Below are positions 12,201-28,878 of a stretch of DNA of 64,000 bases, in pieces. Position 1 is the stretch's first letter; the number at the start of each line of letters is the position of its first letter. The DNA is from Arcuatula senhousia (Eukaryota; Mollusca; Bivalvia; Mytilida; Mytilidae). Both the position numbers and the translations under genes were made by a program. Below the pieces are notes generated by a model. The model saw nothing but the letters and a program-made list of their open reading frames with translations. It had not been told where the DNA came from and searched no databases. Location of the stretch: the NCBI GenBank assembly GCA_963971305.1, contig OZ020305.1:46213750-46277749 (forward strand). Direction: 5' to 3'.

Positions 12201-15200
12201 CATAAATGTGTAGTCTATACGACGTGTGAACATCCTAGAAAATAAATGGGAAATTCGAAAATAGGTAAAAATAAAAGCAAAAATATGTGGATTCTATTTT
12301 GGCTATTTATTTACAGGGTGGTTAATAAGCCAAGATCATGAGTATAGTTTTACTCTATTTTATCCATTAAGTTTGGCAGAGCTTAATTTTCTTGGTCTTT
12401 TAGGTAGGATTTAAATGAAGAAGTCTGAAGTCATTTACCTGTGGCCAACCCAGTCAATAGAGTAATATAAACCTTTTATTTATCCCATGTATTGACGCCG
12501 AGTGTACAAAATCAAATTTGACCCTTGGGAGCTATATCATATAGAATTTAACTCAATTGAAAAATGGAACTTTTAGGGGTGATATTTTTTCTTGAATTTA
12601 GTAAATTTATGCTTTAGTGTATTGAATGTTTCAATGTTTGTCAGATAATTATTCATAATTTGTTTTTTGTAGAATAACTACTGTAGAAACAGAAATATTT
12701 GTGGGGGATTTAATTGTTTTTATTTTATGGGTAAGAGAAATCCACGAAATTAAATCCCCAGGATTTTAGAATATTTAGTTGATGAGTGTATACCAAAATT
12801 AAATATCCATGAAATTTGTCACCTCCAATTCAATTTTGTGCTCTGAACCACAAAAATTTTATCCCCACAAATATAAATGATTATATATAGCTTCTACAAC
12901 GCGATCAAGTTGATTATGGAATTTCTAATATCGAGAGAAATAAATTTGATTATTTTAATGGCGAGGCTTGCCGAGCGATTAAAATATCAAATTTATTTCT
13001 CGAGATGTTAGAAATTTCATAATCATCGAGAATTAAGTTGTAGAAGGTTTTTCTCTAATGTTTACAGGTAAAAAATTGCAAAAGGTCGCTCATCTATTGC
13101 ACGTGCAATTACGCTGAGAACAAATTTCTCTCTAGAGATGAGAAATATTTTTTCACAATTGGTTGAGAGGTTGATAAATCGGATGAAAATTAGAGAAACA
13201 GTATTACTGGTAGTATTCTTAACTTGTGTCAAAACACCTTGATTATGTTTCAAAACTATGAAATCATTAGTGAATATACAGACTTCTAACCTAACTAAGA
13301 AATGAACAGGTGTAGTTTCTTGTGGTAGATCACTATCCATCATATCTCTTGTCGTCAGTAAACCACTAAACTGAGAGTTATTTCCCTTATCAACTGTGTA
13401 TCGGCTGTGGAGATGTACTATAATCAAACCTGCTGACTGGAAAATAGTAAATCATGATATATATATTTTATATTTTACATGAAATATTCACTTTTAAAGG
13501 CAATAGGTTCAATATGGAAACAGAAACTAAGTAAACAATGTTCCAAGGCATATAATTTGAAACTTTGTCTGACATATAGTATTCTTTAGAGACAATCTAA
13601 CTTAAATAAAAAAATGTTAGAAAATTTCTTGAATTAGTGGTTTCTGGACCATAACTCAAAAAGTTCTAAACTGATTTTAATGAAACTTTGCTATATTTTT
13701 ACCTTCCATAAGAGAAGGAAATTTATTGATTTTGGGCTACATCCATTCAAAGTCATGGTCAAAGTGACAGAAAAACGTTTGAAAATTTCTTGAATTGGTG
13801 GTTTCCGGACCATAACTCAAAAAGTTCTCAACAGATTTTGTTGAAACTTTGTTATATTGTTACTAATCATAAAAGGAAGATACTACAATATAAAGAAACA
13901 ATATAACAAAAGGACCCAATGTCTCCAAGGGATACAGATGGCCCAATGTATGACCTCAAACAGAAAGTGGGAGTTTGACAGATCAGAAAATCACATGCGA
14001 CATATAATTTGTTGCACCTAACATAACAAGTTGTGGGATAAAATGTATCAAAGAGTGTGACATATACAATACTGCTTACTGTCACCTATGTTTGGGAGAA
14101 CAATAGTCTTATGCTTTAAACAATTTTGTAATTTTAACTAAAATTCAATGACCCTGATGTATCTCTAGTTCAACAGTGCTGGAACTAGAGTTTGTTATTC
14201 ACTATAAACATGTATTACCATAATAATCTTGATATGTTGTATGACAGGGTTGGGTTTCTTATCTTCTTCATTATCTAACCCTCTGGCCAGTTTCTGTAGG
14301 TGGAGAAAGGCTTTACCATGATTTCTGGTTCTTGTAATCTGAAATATAATCATAAAGTATTAGAAATATGCTTATTTATATCATTAAATTTTTTTTTTAA
14401 CTGTACCAAATAATTAGCAAAAATTGTAACTTATATAATTCTGAGATTGGTGATTGGTTCTTAAAATACAAGTTTTATAGAATTTCTGGCTGAACTCAAC
14501 TGCAAGACAACAAGTACAGTAAGTATGATTGGTCTAAAATGAAGACTGCTGACTGCTTTTCATTTATATTTTTTTGTCAATGGCCTGTGTTTTTGTGCAT
14601 GTTGTATCAAGCACACTTATTCAGCTCTTCATTATAATCTATAAACTGGGGCTTCAAGAAAGATAACACCAGCAAAAGAGATAGTCTTTTTAATTTCATA
14701 GATTGTTTTTTTCTTGCTGAAAGCTAATGATTTGTTTATATTATTATCAGTTTTCAAAAATGGTCGATACAGGGAATTTGGTCTTGTTAAATGTTAATGG
14801 TTTGTCTCATAAATCAATTATCCTTCAAGACTTACTTCTAGTATCAATGACAGACAAGCTGGATAGAATATCATAAATGCTATGTAATGAGCAACAACAA
14901 ACAAACAACCATAACAACACACAGACTGAAGCTGCTTAACACCTGAAAAATACAATAATATTCTATGCTACTCACCTGTATATGTAATTAAGAAAAGGGT
15001 TGAATACAGATAAACATGATTTATATCAAATTTTGTAACAGGCAATTGGATATAAATGCACACTTAATCTTAAACTAGAAGCTTAAATAATTCAGGTTAG
15101 CTTTGGTATTAGAATCTCTGCAAAATATAACATGTACATTCTAAATCCTACATAGATTTTTATCCATTTTATGACTTCACAGTGGTATGATATCAGACTG

Positions 15201-17128
15201 AATGGAGCTAATAACCTAAAACCAGGCCAATCTGTATGGCTGGGTAAAAATATGTAAATCCTGCTTGAGTTTTCACAGTTTTTACTGACCTGACAAAGTT
15301 CCTACTCCTATAACAAGCAGCTCACATATCGAGTCGAGAGTTATAGCAGGGGCAACAACTGATATCCCTTCAGCTATGTTGTTCTGGATGTCTTCATGGG
15401 TCCTAGATTTCAATGCATGTTTTGCTACAGCACATGCTTTTGATAAGTCAAGAAGTAAAAGGAAGAATGGAAGTGCTTCACTGTAAAAACAAAAGTTTGG
15501 ACAGAATTTGATTCCCATCAATTAGAGTGATTGATTAATTTCATAATTTCATAATTTCAACAACTGGCATTGACTATGAAATTGAATAAAAGAAATTAGT
15601 TCAGTTAAACTAGTTCAAATCATTGGAGAACCATAAAAATAAATTCAATTAATTCATAGATCTATCTTCATTGGTCTTCAACACTTGAAGAAAAAATTTC
15701 TTTTTATGAACATTAAACTTTATATCAAAACCATTAGAAATTGACTCTTCGGGATAAATGTAAAAGTTTTTTTCTTCGTACTTACGTTATCAATGTAATG
15801 TCACCACCGATTACTTTTATAATGACTAACATGAATAGGAAGCTAGAGGTTATCATCAACGATCCCGATATACCTGGAAAAGATTAATCATTTATCATTA
15901 ACGATACGGATATACCTGGAAAAGATTAATCATTTATCATCAACGATCCTCATATACCTGGAAAAGATTAATCAGTTATGTTTTTATCATCAACGATCCT
16001 CATATACCTGGAAAAGATTAATCAGTTATGTTTTTATCATCAACGATCCTCATATACCTGGAAAAGATTAATCATTATGTTAATAAAGTTTCAACAGACA
16101 AACTTTACACCATTAAACAAGATACCGTGCATATAAATGGTTTCGTAATTCTTTTTATACTACCAGAAACAAGATAAACACAGTCATTTGTTCAAGCTAA
16201 ATTGATACATAAGAAAACAATATGGAAATCACAGGAGCTTGAGTGGCAGATTGGTCTAAAGGGCTGGTTTTAATACCGAATGATCAATTAGAAGTCAACT
16301 ACATTTTCAGGTGTTAAAGTCCTGCTTCATCATTTGCAAAAGCAGCCTGTATACCTGTATGTAATTAGGAAGGTGGTTTCCTGTGGGACTCCAGTTTACT
16401 TCACCATTAAAAACTGACAGTCCTGCATAACCCAGGCATAAAACCATAACAGTCACTCATTCACTTAAACCACAACTCACCTAGTAAATACTTTGATCTA
16501 TGTTGTTTAATGTTTCTATACTGCAGATAGATATAAATAACAGCTAGACATCTAGTCACGGACAATAACATCAACTCTGACCCATCATCTGTCTATAGAA
16601 GAGAATTTTATTAGAATTTTATATACCCATGTATTAATAAATGTAATAATAAACTTTGAATTACATAACAATACAAACTTAAAGTATCTTAACATTATTT
16701 TGTTCATAATTTAAAATATGCATAATAACATGTTATATCTAAATAAAATCCATATAACTAGAGGATAGGTATGCAAAATGCATTCAAAGTCCATGACTCT
16801 AATGGCGAGACAGTTTTTCATTTATCATGTTAATGTTGATATATTCTACAACTTCAGAGAGTTTTTGTACATGTATTTACATATTAGATCAAAAGGAATA
16901 ATTTTTCAACTTTACAATCACATTATATAAATTACAAAGTACAAAATGTAACTATATACATACTTGATTCTGGCCACAGAAATAGTTCCAACCACAGATT
17001 CTGTTTTTGGTGGCTATAAACCCAGCAGATAGTAGACATGTTGCTATGGTGATTGTACCAATGATAATCTCTAACGGATGTGAGGCACAAAAATACCCAT
17101 TGTTGTAGTATATACTGGAAAGCACCAT
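3243..17128 (-). CDS. HMGCR: 3-hydroxy-3-methylglutaryl-CoA reductase (NADPH), 18 coding exons, C-terminus off the window
   Basis: This ER-membrane enzyme reduces HMG-CoA to mevalonate and is the committed step of the mevalonate pathway. Exons in coding order: 17128-16964, 16592-16481, 15873-15786, 15480-15290, 14942-14836, 14338-14219, 13436-13291, 12234-12017, 11493-11276, 8547-8432, 8035-7957, 7466-7308, 6870-6785, 6049-5978, 5635-5530, 4975-4869, 4241-4037 and 3401-3243. All have AG/GT borders, phases agree, and the total is 818 codons. Exon 1 begins [18 protein letters not shown] and contains ICGWNY. Exons 2-7 hold the membrane and sterol-sensing region, including [12 protein letters not shown] and FYPACLSL. 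Exons 8-9 are the variable linker. The catalytic domain starts at exon 10, with [15 protein letters not shown] and [10 protein letters not shown] (catalytic Glu) in exon 12, CTDKKPAA (catalytic Lys) in exon 16, NLVGSAMAG in exon 17, and GQD (catalytic Asp) at the exon 17/18 junction. The catalytic His and about 70 C-terminal residues are missing; exon 18 ends at a good GTAAAT donor, so the rest lies left of position 1. A 5'-UTR acceptor sits at about 17149-17156. Confidence 0.96.
3507..3660 (-). repeat. Copy of 'TTTGGTATGCAG' repeat (family D) in HMGCR intron
   Basis: Read on the minus strand it contains CTCAGCAACTACTATTAATC, TTGATATTTGGTATGCAGC, then CTGTTGCTCACCTACTTC. The same order of blocks is found at 4415-4535 and 11745-11920 (minus), and at 36780-36975 and 62895-63260 (plus). 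Confidence 0.7.
4415..4535 (-). repeat. Copy of family D repeat in HMGCR intron
   Basis: On the minus strand it shows TTTGGTATGCAGCATCAGC, then GGGGTC and CAGGTCTTACCTACTTCATG. It is shorter and more diverged than the 3507-3660 copy. Confidence 0.6.
6520..6684 (+). repeat. Short interspersed repeat ending ATGGGGCATAAAA
   Basis: It lies in an HMGCR intron. Blocks in order are CAAGAATTTGACCAAAAGAC, CCATCTCGCAA, a GGACAGACGAA tract and the end ATGGGGCATAAAA. A second copy with the same order lies at 57296-57402, so this is a dispersed repeat rather than a conserved intronic element. Confidence 0.65.
8915..11188 (+). repeat. Family E repeat with internal insertion, in HMGCR intron 9
   Basis: It starts near GATACGACCACAAC (8916) and ends in the hairpin TACGATCGCAAAA facing TTTTGCGGTCGTAT (11161-11188). 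Inside are the family blocks GGACCACAAATAAAAAAG, TTTTGGCCCTTTT and AACAATTGG, and a (GAC)n tract at 11110-11150. The family sequence breaks near 9757 and resumes with CACGGAAACCAAATG at about 11086. It accounts for the long gap between the HMGCR exons at 8547 and 11276. Confidence 0.7.
9757..11085. repeat. Insert inside the family E repeat, with half of a foldback MITE
   Basis: It splits a family E copy. It has an odd GAGCGAGCGA/AGGCGAGCGA stretch alternating with T-rich tracts (9805-9960), an anonymous middle part, and at about 10855-10900 a single arm beginning CACAGGGACTTGCTCCCC. That arm matches the end of the foldback element at 36528-36696. GC-rich sequence follows (10960-11060). I see no gene in it. 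Confidence 0.5.
11745..11920 (-). repeat. Copy of family D repeat in HMGCR intron
   Basis: On the minus strand it has AACAACTACTATTCACAG, GCATGGGGTCCAAAACC, CTGTCGCTCACCTACTTCC and AAATCTGACCATTTTTGAC. It is the third copy of this family, in the same orientation as the gene and inside it. Confidence 0.65.
12891..13046. mobile_element. Foldback MITE, near-perfect palindrome, in HMGCR intron 7
   Basis: The arms CTTCTACAAC and GTTGTAGAAG bound a long imperfect palindrome. AATTTCTAATATCGAGAGAA pairs with the TTTCTCGAGATGTTAGAAATT side, and ATTTTAATGGCGAGGC with GAGCGATTAAAAT. The loop is only a few bases at about 12968. It lies between the exons ending at 12234 and starting at 13291. A non-autonomous hairpin element is the simplest reading. 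Confidence 0.7.
13610..13870 (+). repeat. Two-copy tandem repeat, 161-bp period
   Basis: AAAATTTCTTGAATTAGTGG at 13621 recurs as AAAATTTCTTGAATTGGTGG at 13782. Both are followed by GACCATAACTCAAAAAGTTC and then ATGAAACTTTG or TTGAAACTTTG. It lies in an HMGCR intron and belongs with the other 145-175 bp repeat units in the window. Confidence 0.7.
15850..16075 (-). repeat. Minisatellite that duplicates the 3' splice site of HMGCR exon 3
   Basis: Five tandem units of about 42-51 bases each contain, on the minus strand, GATTAATCTTTTCCAGGTAT followed by (GA)GGATCGTTGATGATA. The unit nearest the gene overlaps the acceptor and first bases of coding exon 3 (15873-15786). The other four carry the same pyrimidine tract and AG upstream. 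Small differences (GATACGG against GATCCTC, and an extra TTATGTTTTT) separate the units. Confidence 0.85.
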
Positions 17129-17288
17129 CTCCTGTTCACAAAATTTTACTGTAACTGAAAGTAGAAAAAATTTCATGAATTTCATGAACTTTGAAACAAA
17201 ACAGTTAAAAAAATAGATTCATTAAAATTCATGTTAAATTCAACATGGAAAATCTACCTGGAAATCTCACAAGGAAAGGGTTGGCATA

Positions 17289-17325
17289 GTATTGACAGCC
17301 TGGTTTTTCCCAGGCTGGGCAATAC
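17289..17325. repeat. Short hairpin in HMGCR 5' intron
   Basis: CAGCCTGG and CCAGGCTG form an 8-bp perfect stem around TTTTTC. Flanking TATTG and CAATA extend it imperfectly. No function can be assigned. Confidence 0.4.
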
Positions 17326-17941
17326 CCTTTAAATTGTCAAAGTGGGCAATATTGGATAATCAGAATTTAATAATGAAAAAAAAATCCTATCTAATGATAT
17401 TTTAAGCTCCAAAAGTTTTACTCATCTACTAAATGAAGCATTTTTATTAGACAGTCATTATATTAATATTAAATCACTATGACCTTGATCTGTGTGACAT
17501 CATTAAGTCTTCAGACTTCTGTAGTCACCACGATTTAAAAACTTTTACATTAACTTATGTAGCCCTTGCACAAAATTTAAATTGAAGTTCGTTAAAGTTG
17601 TGCAAATGGTGAGCATATTCAAGCATTATTTTTCTGTTTTCACTATATTTGTTGCTATTTTGCTGAATGTTATTGCAGTTTTGACAGACAGGACAATACA
17701 CAGTATAATCTATACTTATAATTGATAGATGCATTCATTTCATTTATTTTATTTCTTCATACTTTACCCTTTTAGAATACGTTACTTTTTTATGATATAG
17801 ATGTCTTAAAGTGTCTCATAGGTCATATTGGCTGGGTTTCAGATTTTCTTTTCTCTATTCTATCTTCTGTGTTTTATATAAGTTTATATTATTGATTAAT
17901 GTGTGAGTTGTACATACAGGTTTCACAATGATAAGTGATGA

Positions 17942-19230
17942 GATACAGATTTTTATCACATCGAGTTAGATATTTGTCGAATTAGGAAACCAGTTAAACA
18001 ACAGCTGATCAACTGGCGGAATAAAATAATCGTAGACAAGCATTTGTCGCCCCTAGGACTTATGTCCCTTCAAGCAGAGGACATGCTTAAAGACCAATCC
18101 ATAGATGTAAGGAATATTGAACCAATGTGGGAATTCAGAGGTCTTTTTAAGTGCAAATCATCACCCGAGTATTGGAGAAATTTAGGCTCTTCAAAATCCA
18201 GAACGAAAGGACAAGAAGAAATGGGGAAGAAAATAGTAAATGACATCATCAGTTCATCCTCTCAACACTCAGCCTTTGCTTTTACTGATGGGTCATGTCT
18301 CACTAACCCAGGACCGTGTGGTGCAGGAGCAGTGATTTTGATAGAAGATAAGATTGTTGCGCTTAAACAACCAGTGTGCAAAAGAGGGTCGATTCTGCTT
18401 GGTGAGCTTATAGCAATCAATCTGGTGCTAGACTTCATATCAAATCCAGCAAACAACAACATTACAGACCAGTTTATTATATTTTCTGATAGCCAACAAG
18501 CCATAGGAGTGTTAACACTTAACTGGAAGGCAGACAGTCATACAAACACTATCAGAGAAATAAAAAACAAATTGGAAAATATACAGAAAGAGGGTATCAT
18601 CATTGAAATTAAATGGACTCCAGGTCATTCAGAAATCAAAGGGAATGAGATGGCTGACAAGTTAGCCAAGGAGGCAGCTAAAGAGGCTGAGTCAATGGAA
18701 GGTGATGCACATATAAACGTCACAAAACAAGATATAGTAAAGGCTGCCAAAGACTTTGTCACAAATAAATGGCAAAAGAGATGGGATGAGAGTGACCGAG
18801 GTAGATTCTACTATAACTTCAATAAGAAAGTGGGAAATAAAATTACTTTTGACTTTCCAAACAGAAAAATCGCTATAATAATCAATGGTTTAAGGTCGGG
18901 ATATGCTAGTCTGAATGATTATTATAGCAAGCTCGGAATCACTCAGTCACCAAATTGTCAATGTGGAGACCTTGAAACTGTAGAACACTACATTCTAAAA
19001 TGTGACCGGTATGAGGAAAGCAGACAGAGACTGATAAATGAATTTTTTTTCTTATCGGGATCCATCCATATTGATTTGGAGGTGCTCCTAAATGTAGGAG
19101 AATCGGAGGAAAATATCATAACGGAATCACAGCGCCTTCGATTAATGGCGGACTACATTGAAGATACGAAGAGATTTTTTTAGTTTTTTTTTTTAATTTT
19201 TCCCGTCGTTAAAAATTTTTTTTTTAAGCG
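17942..19230 (+). mobile_element. 5'-truncated LINE: ORF2 C-terminus with RNase H domain
   Basis: The open frame runs from 17942 (after a TGA) to the stop at 19183 and lies antisense to the HMGCR 5' intron. An RNase H domain is clear: FTDGSCLTNPGPCGAG (first Asp), LLGELIAINLVL (Glu), IIFSDSQQAIG (Asp) and WTPGHSEIKGNEMADKLA (His, Asp). A downstream Cys-rich motif, CQCGDLETVEHYILKC, is typical of the end of ORF2 in RNase-H-bearing non-LTR elements (I/Jockey-like groups). There is no reverse transcriptase domain, so the copy is dead on arrival, but its remaining frame is intact over 400 codons and it may be young. T-rich sequence follows the stop. It is not a host RNase H1 gene, because there are no introns and the Cys tail is of transposon type. 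Confidence 0.88.
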
Positions 19231-19445
19231 TCCACCTATCAAAGTACATATGTGAAATATACCTAGAGTTTTAATTAAACATGCGCGTCAATCGATAACC
19301 TACAATTACAGGAGTGAAAATCCAGTGTCCTTAATTTATGACACGTACAGACTACAGACTACAGGAAACCAGCATTTGCGAGTTTTCTTTGACATGTAAC
19401 GGGGTTGCTCCCCTTCGAACATTAATAAGTAGATTTAAAAGCCAG

Positions 19446-19517
19446 CATCTACTTCTTCAGTGGTAGAGCATCTGACTACGAACCTTGAGGTCCCGGATTC
19501 GAGTCCCGGCCAGGACA
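19446..19517 (+). tRNA. tRNA-Arg(ACG)-like pseudogene or SINE head
   Basis: It contains an A-box-like AGTGGTAGAGCATCTGAC, an anticodon-loop match CTGACTACGAA (anticodon ACG) and a B-box-like GGATTCGAGTCC. The 3' anticodon strand is replaced by CCTTGAGG, and the 5' acceptor strand does not pair with CCAGGAC, so it cannot fold as a functional tRNA. It is either a decayed tRNA gene or the Pol III promoter head of a tRNA-derived SINE. The sequence after it (to about 19600) has no recognised tail. Confidence 0.5.
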
Positions 19518-19739
19518 TGTCATTTGGAAAGTAATTCATGCTCTCCGGTTAAAGACAAATATCTAATGAGTGTGATAAACTCTTCAACAAACTATTTTTA
19601 TATTTTACAAATCTTACATAAATTTAGTGATACAGTAACTTAAGTAAGTTTCCTTTCAATAAGCAGTAATTTAAATGTTGTAAAAAATATTTATAAATCA
19701 TTCAAGACAGTGAAATTGGGAACATTAATTATGTAATAC

Positions 19740-20035
19740 CTGTTTATTATGGATTTTTATCGCCGATAAACACGCATAATTTGTTTCTTCATAACCTTGT
19801 CAGAATCAAAACAGGAAGTGATGCCAATAAGGTCAAAATTTTATCATTTCCGGTTAGTTTTTCTATTTTTAGAAAAAGAAAGTAGGACCTAGACTGGTTC
19901 CCAATTAAAGAAATATAACCTTCCCTATTTGAGTGTGAAAAACCCCGACGAGTTTTTAACATGAAACGAATGAATAAGTCTAGAAATGTACCGATCTTCT
20001 TCAAGACGTGGCTGGTGATGTCACCTATATAAATT
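19740..20035 (-). promoter_or_regulatory. Candidate HMGCR promoter and 5'-UTR exon
   Basis: On the minus strand, TTTATATAGG (near 20030) resembles a TATA box. The palindrome GGTGACATCACC immediately downstream contains a CRE-like TGACATCA. A usable donor (ACAG|GTATTAC, exon edge 19740) lies about 260 bases downstream, and exon 1 at 17128 has an upstream acceptor. The distance and orientation fit an HMGCR leader exon, but nothing here proves transcription. Confidence 0.25.
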
Positions 20036-20651
20036 GTCGAATTCTATTTACGAACTGTCAAACTATTTATACCTACTTGAATGTAAGATTCACAAAATTC
20101 TCTTCTTATTAGGTTCAAATTATACAATATTGTAGTCAAAAGTGACATTAGATTTGTGTGAAATTATTAAGAAAAAATGTGTTTTTTTTAAATAACAAAC
20201 AAAACATTTTACAAACAACATTGCTCTATGAATTATCAATATAAAATAAATATGAAGTACCCTTGTGCGACGATGTCCAGACTGACCCTACACAGTATCT
20301 ATCAGTCCTACTAATAAATGTCCGGCTGTGTCTGGGTGCGTCCAGCAAGGTAAAAAGCGTCTGGCAGAACATAAAAAAGCGTCCGGCGGAAAAGATAATG
20401 CACCCGATAGTACTTAAAACATTTGCCCGAAAACATTTTTTAATAGTCGCTCGTGTCTTCCAGTTTCAATTCTTAAACAATGATTACTAAGTCTATATTT
20501 TGTTAACAACTGTCTTTTGTGTGTCTTTAAGTCTAAATAGTTTTCATAAATAAAGGTTGTTTTGAAAAAAAAAGATCAAGCTTCCCTTGTTTTTGCTGAT
20601 ATTCATCTTTGATTATATATGAAACAATCTCCATAAACGAACCATGATGGC

Positions 20652-20935
20652 ATGAACAAAAAATCGAGTCCAAAGACAAATTGCGTCTTCTGCCGACCTT
20701 ATGGTGTTTGCAGTGGAAATAAACCTGTCATGGTTCCAGTATTCTGCTGTGATGTTTGTCTCAAGCTACTGAAACTTGTTATGATTTTGCCCAAAACTTG
20801 TCAGTTCTTGAATATATTGACATGATTGATGGAACTTTGTATGAATATTTCCCGCAAAAAACAATTGGTAGCATTTTCAACACTCATCAGAGGCGCTCTA
20901 TTCAAAAGATTGAAAATGGCAAACACTTTAAATGA
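20652..20935 (+). pseudogene. Frameshifted coding fragment with Cys pairs, unknown family
   Basis: The first frame starts at ATG 20652 and reads MNKKSSPKTNCVFCRPYGVC followed by ..FCCDVCLK, a possible zinc-binding arrangement of CxxC pairs. About 35 codons later the coding-like signal moves to another frame and reads YDFAQNLSVLEYIDMIDGTL, then EYFPQKTIGSIF and a stop at 20933-20935. Codon choice and amino acid composition look genuine in both parts. I do not recognise the family. It could be a transposon or gene relic between HMGCR and PRRC1. Confidence 0.45.
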
Positions 20936-21425
20936 GAATGAAAAAAGAATAAAAACCAGCTGAAAACAACCTCAAATTAAATTTTCATAAGTATATCTGG
21001 CGATTTGCCTATGAGCGCGTGACGTTTCGCTCCAAATTTTGAATAACTATTGACATTGAAAATATTTACTTCATTGATGTGCAATGTACAAAAATAAATG
21101 AAAAGCGAGAATAAATTACGTTGCTAATAAATACTTGCCCTACTAATATCTTAAAACTTCTTCCATGTTTTAAAAGACAAAACATATTTTTTAGAAGCAT
21201 TATCAATAATATTCACGCCGCATTTGTAACTCAGTTTGAGATGCATATCCGGACAAAAAAATATCAATATCAGCATTAGGCAAATTTTTGCAGGAGCTTG
21301 CTGTAAAGCTCTCAGCTCTCGCTGGCACTTCTTGGCAGCTACTAGCTGTGCCCTCTATTAGGATGTCTACAATACATCTTTTTAATGTTTTCTCCAAAAG
21401 GCTTTGATATGTCCCTATGGTTTTT

Positions 21426-22304
21426 TGTCTCGCCTGCGAAGCAGAGCGGGACATAGGTGTTACTTTACCGGCGGCGACGGCGGCGTTAACTTTTTGGAAA
21501 AGTTTTATGAGCACCTCCATATCTCAAGTACTATAGGTCTTAGGTTGATGAAACTTGGTATGCATATGCCCCAGTAGTAGCTTAGCACAGTTGCATCCCC
21601 ATCTTTTGACCTTGACCTTGATTTTCCGGTTGAGTGACTTTGACAATTTTCAATACATATAATAGCAATGAAAAAGTTTTGCGAGCACCTCCATATCTCA
21701 AGAACTATAGGTCCTAGGTTGATGAAACTTGATATGCATATGCCCCAGTAGTAGCTTAGCTCAGTTGCATCCCCATCTTTTGTCCTTGACCTTGATTTTC
21801 CGGTTGAGTGACTTTGACAATTTTCAATACATATAATAGCAATGGAAAAGTTTTGTGAGCACCTCCATATCCCAAGAACTATAGGTCCTAGGTTGATGAA
21901 ACTTGGTATACATATGCCCCAGTAGTAGCTTACCACAGTTGCATCCCCATCTTTTGACCTTAACCTTGATTTTTCGGTTGAGTGACTTTGACAATTTTCA
22001 ATACATATGATAGCAATGGAAAAGTTTTGTGAGCACCTCCATATCTCAAGAACTATAGGTCCTAGGTTGATGAAACTTTGTATACATATGTCCCAGTAGT
22101 AGCTTAGCACAGTTGCATCCCCATCTTTTGACCTTGACCTTGATTTTCCGGTTGAGTGACTTTGATTATTTTTATTGCATATATTTGCAATGTTTAAGTT
22201 CTATAAACATCTTTTGATCTCAGAAACTGAAAATCCATGTAAATTCAAAATATAGTGGAAGTAAGAAAGAATAATTGTTTCTGATGGTGCCGGCAGGCGA
22301 GACA
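21426..22304 (+). repeat. Tandem-array repeat with TGTCTCGCC termini, 174-bp units
   Basis: The left end TGTCTCGCCTGC-GAA-GCAGAGCGGGACA folds on itself. The right end carries GCAGGCGAGACA, the inverse of the outer arm. GAGCACCTCCATATC recurs at 21509, 21683, 21857 and 22031, a spacing of exactly 174 bases. Each unit contains GAACTATAGGTCCTAGG, GATGAAACTTGGTATGCATA and TTTGACCTTGACCTTGATTT. Because 174 is divisible by three, the reverse strand has a long spurious open frame. A (GGCGGCGACG) tract sits near the left end. It lies upstream of PRRC1. Confidence 0.88.
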
Positions 22305-22784
22305 TACTTTAGTGTTAACTCTTGTTTCTGTAATGCATGGTCTGATTTTCAGTAGAAATGTGTAAAGCTTGCAAAAATATCTCTTGTAGAATATAGCGAG
22401 ATGTGGAATTATAAATGTATGTGATATAGCTCACATAGTCATTAATGTAGAATTCAGTAGGTTTTTTTTTGGCTCTATGTTCACATTTTGATGAAGAGAG
22501 ATCCATTTTTGAATTAACAGTAAAGATACTGGGCTGGGCTTCACTACTGAATATATGTGGCCCCATTAAAAGCCACAGCAGTGCTTTTCCTACATTTTGA
22601 TACAGTTCATGTTGCTGTCTGTCAGTATTTATCTCTGTAATTACTGTAACTAATTTAAGATTCTGAATATCTGGAAATATTCATTGAGTGACCCAATAAT
22701 ATGATGATTCAAGAGTGAATTGAAATAAATGCAGTTATTCATAAATTCTATCTTGCTTGTCATTTAGCTGAATATCAGTACAAG

Positions 22785-28826
<6,042 letters not shown>

Positions 28827-28878
28827 ATGTATACTTGTTTTATTTCTATTTTGGTGCAATTTTAGGGAATTGATATTT

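Noticed and set aside
18044..19183. Host ribonuclease H1 gene
   Set aside because: The Cys-rich tail after the RNase H domain, the lack of introns and the truncated 5' end identify a LINE ORF2 fragment.
19446..19517. Functional tRNA-Arg gene
   Set aside because: The anticodon and acceptor stems do not pair despite good A- and B-box-like segments.
21505..22110. 201-codon minus-strand open frame as a gene
   Set aside because: It is the translation of the 174-base tandem units; the frame stays open only because the period is divisible by three.
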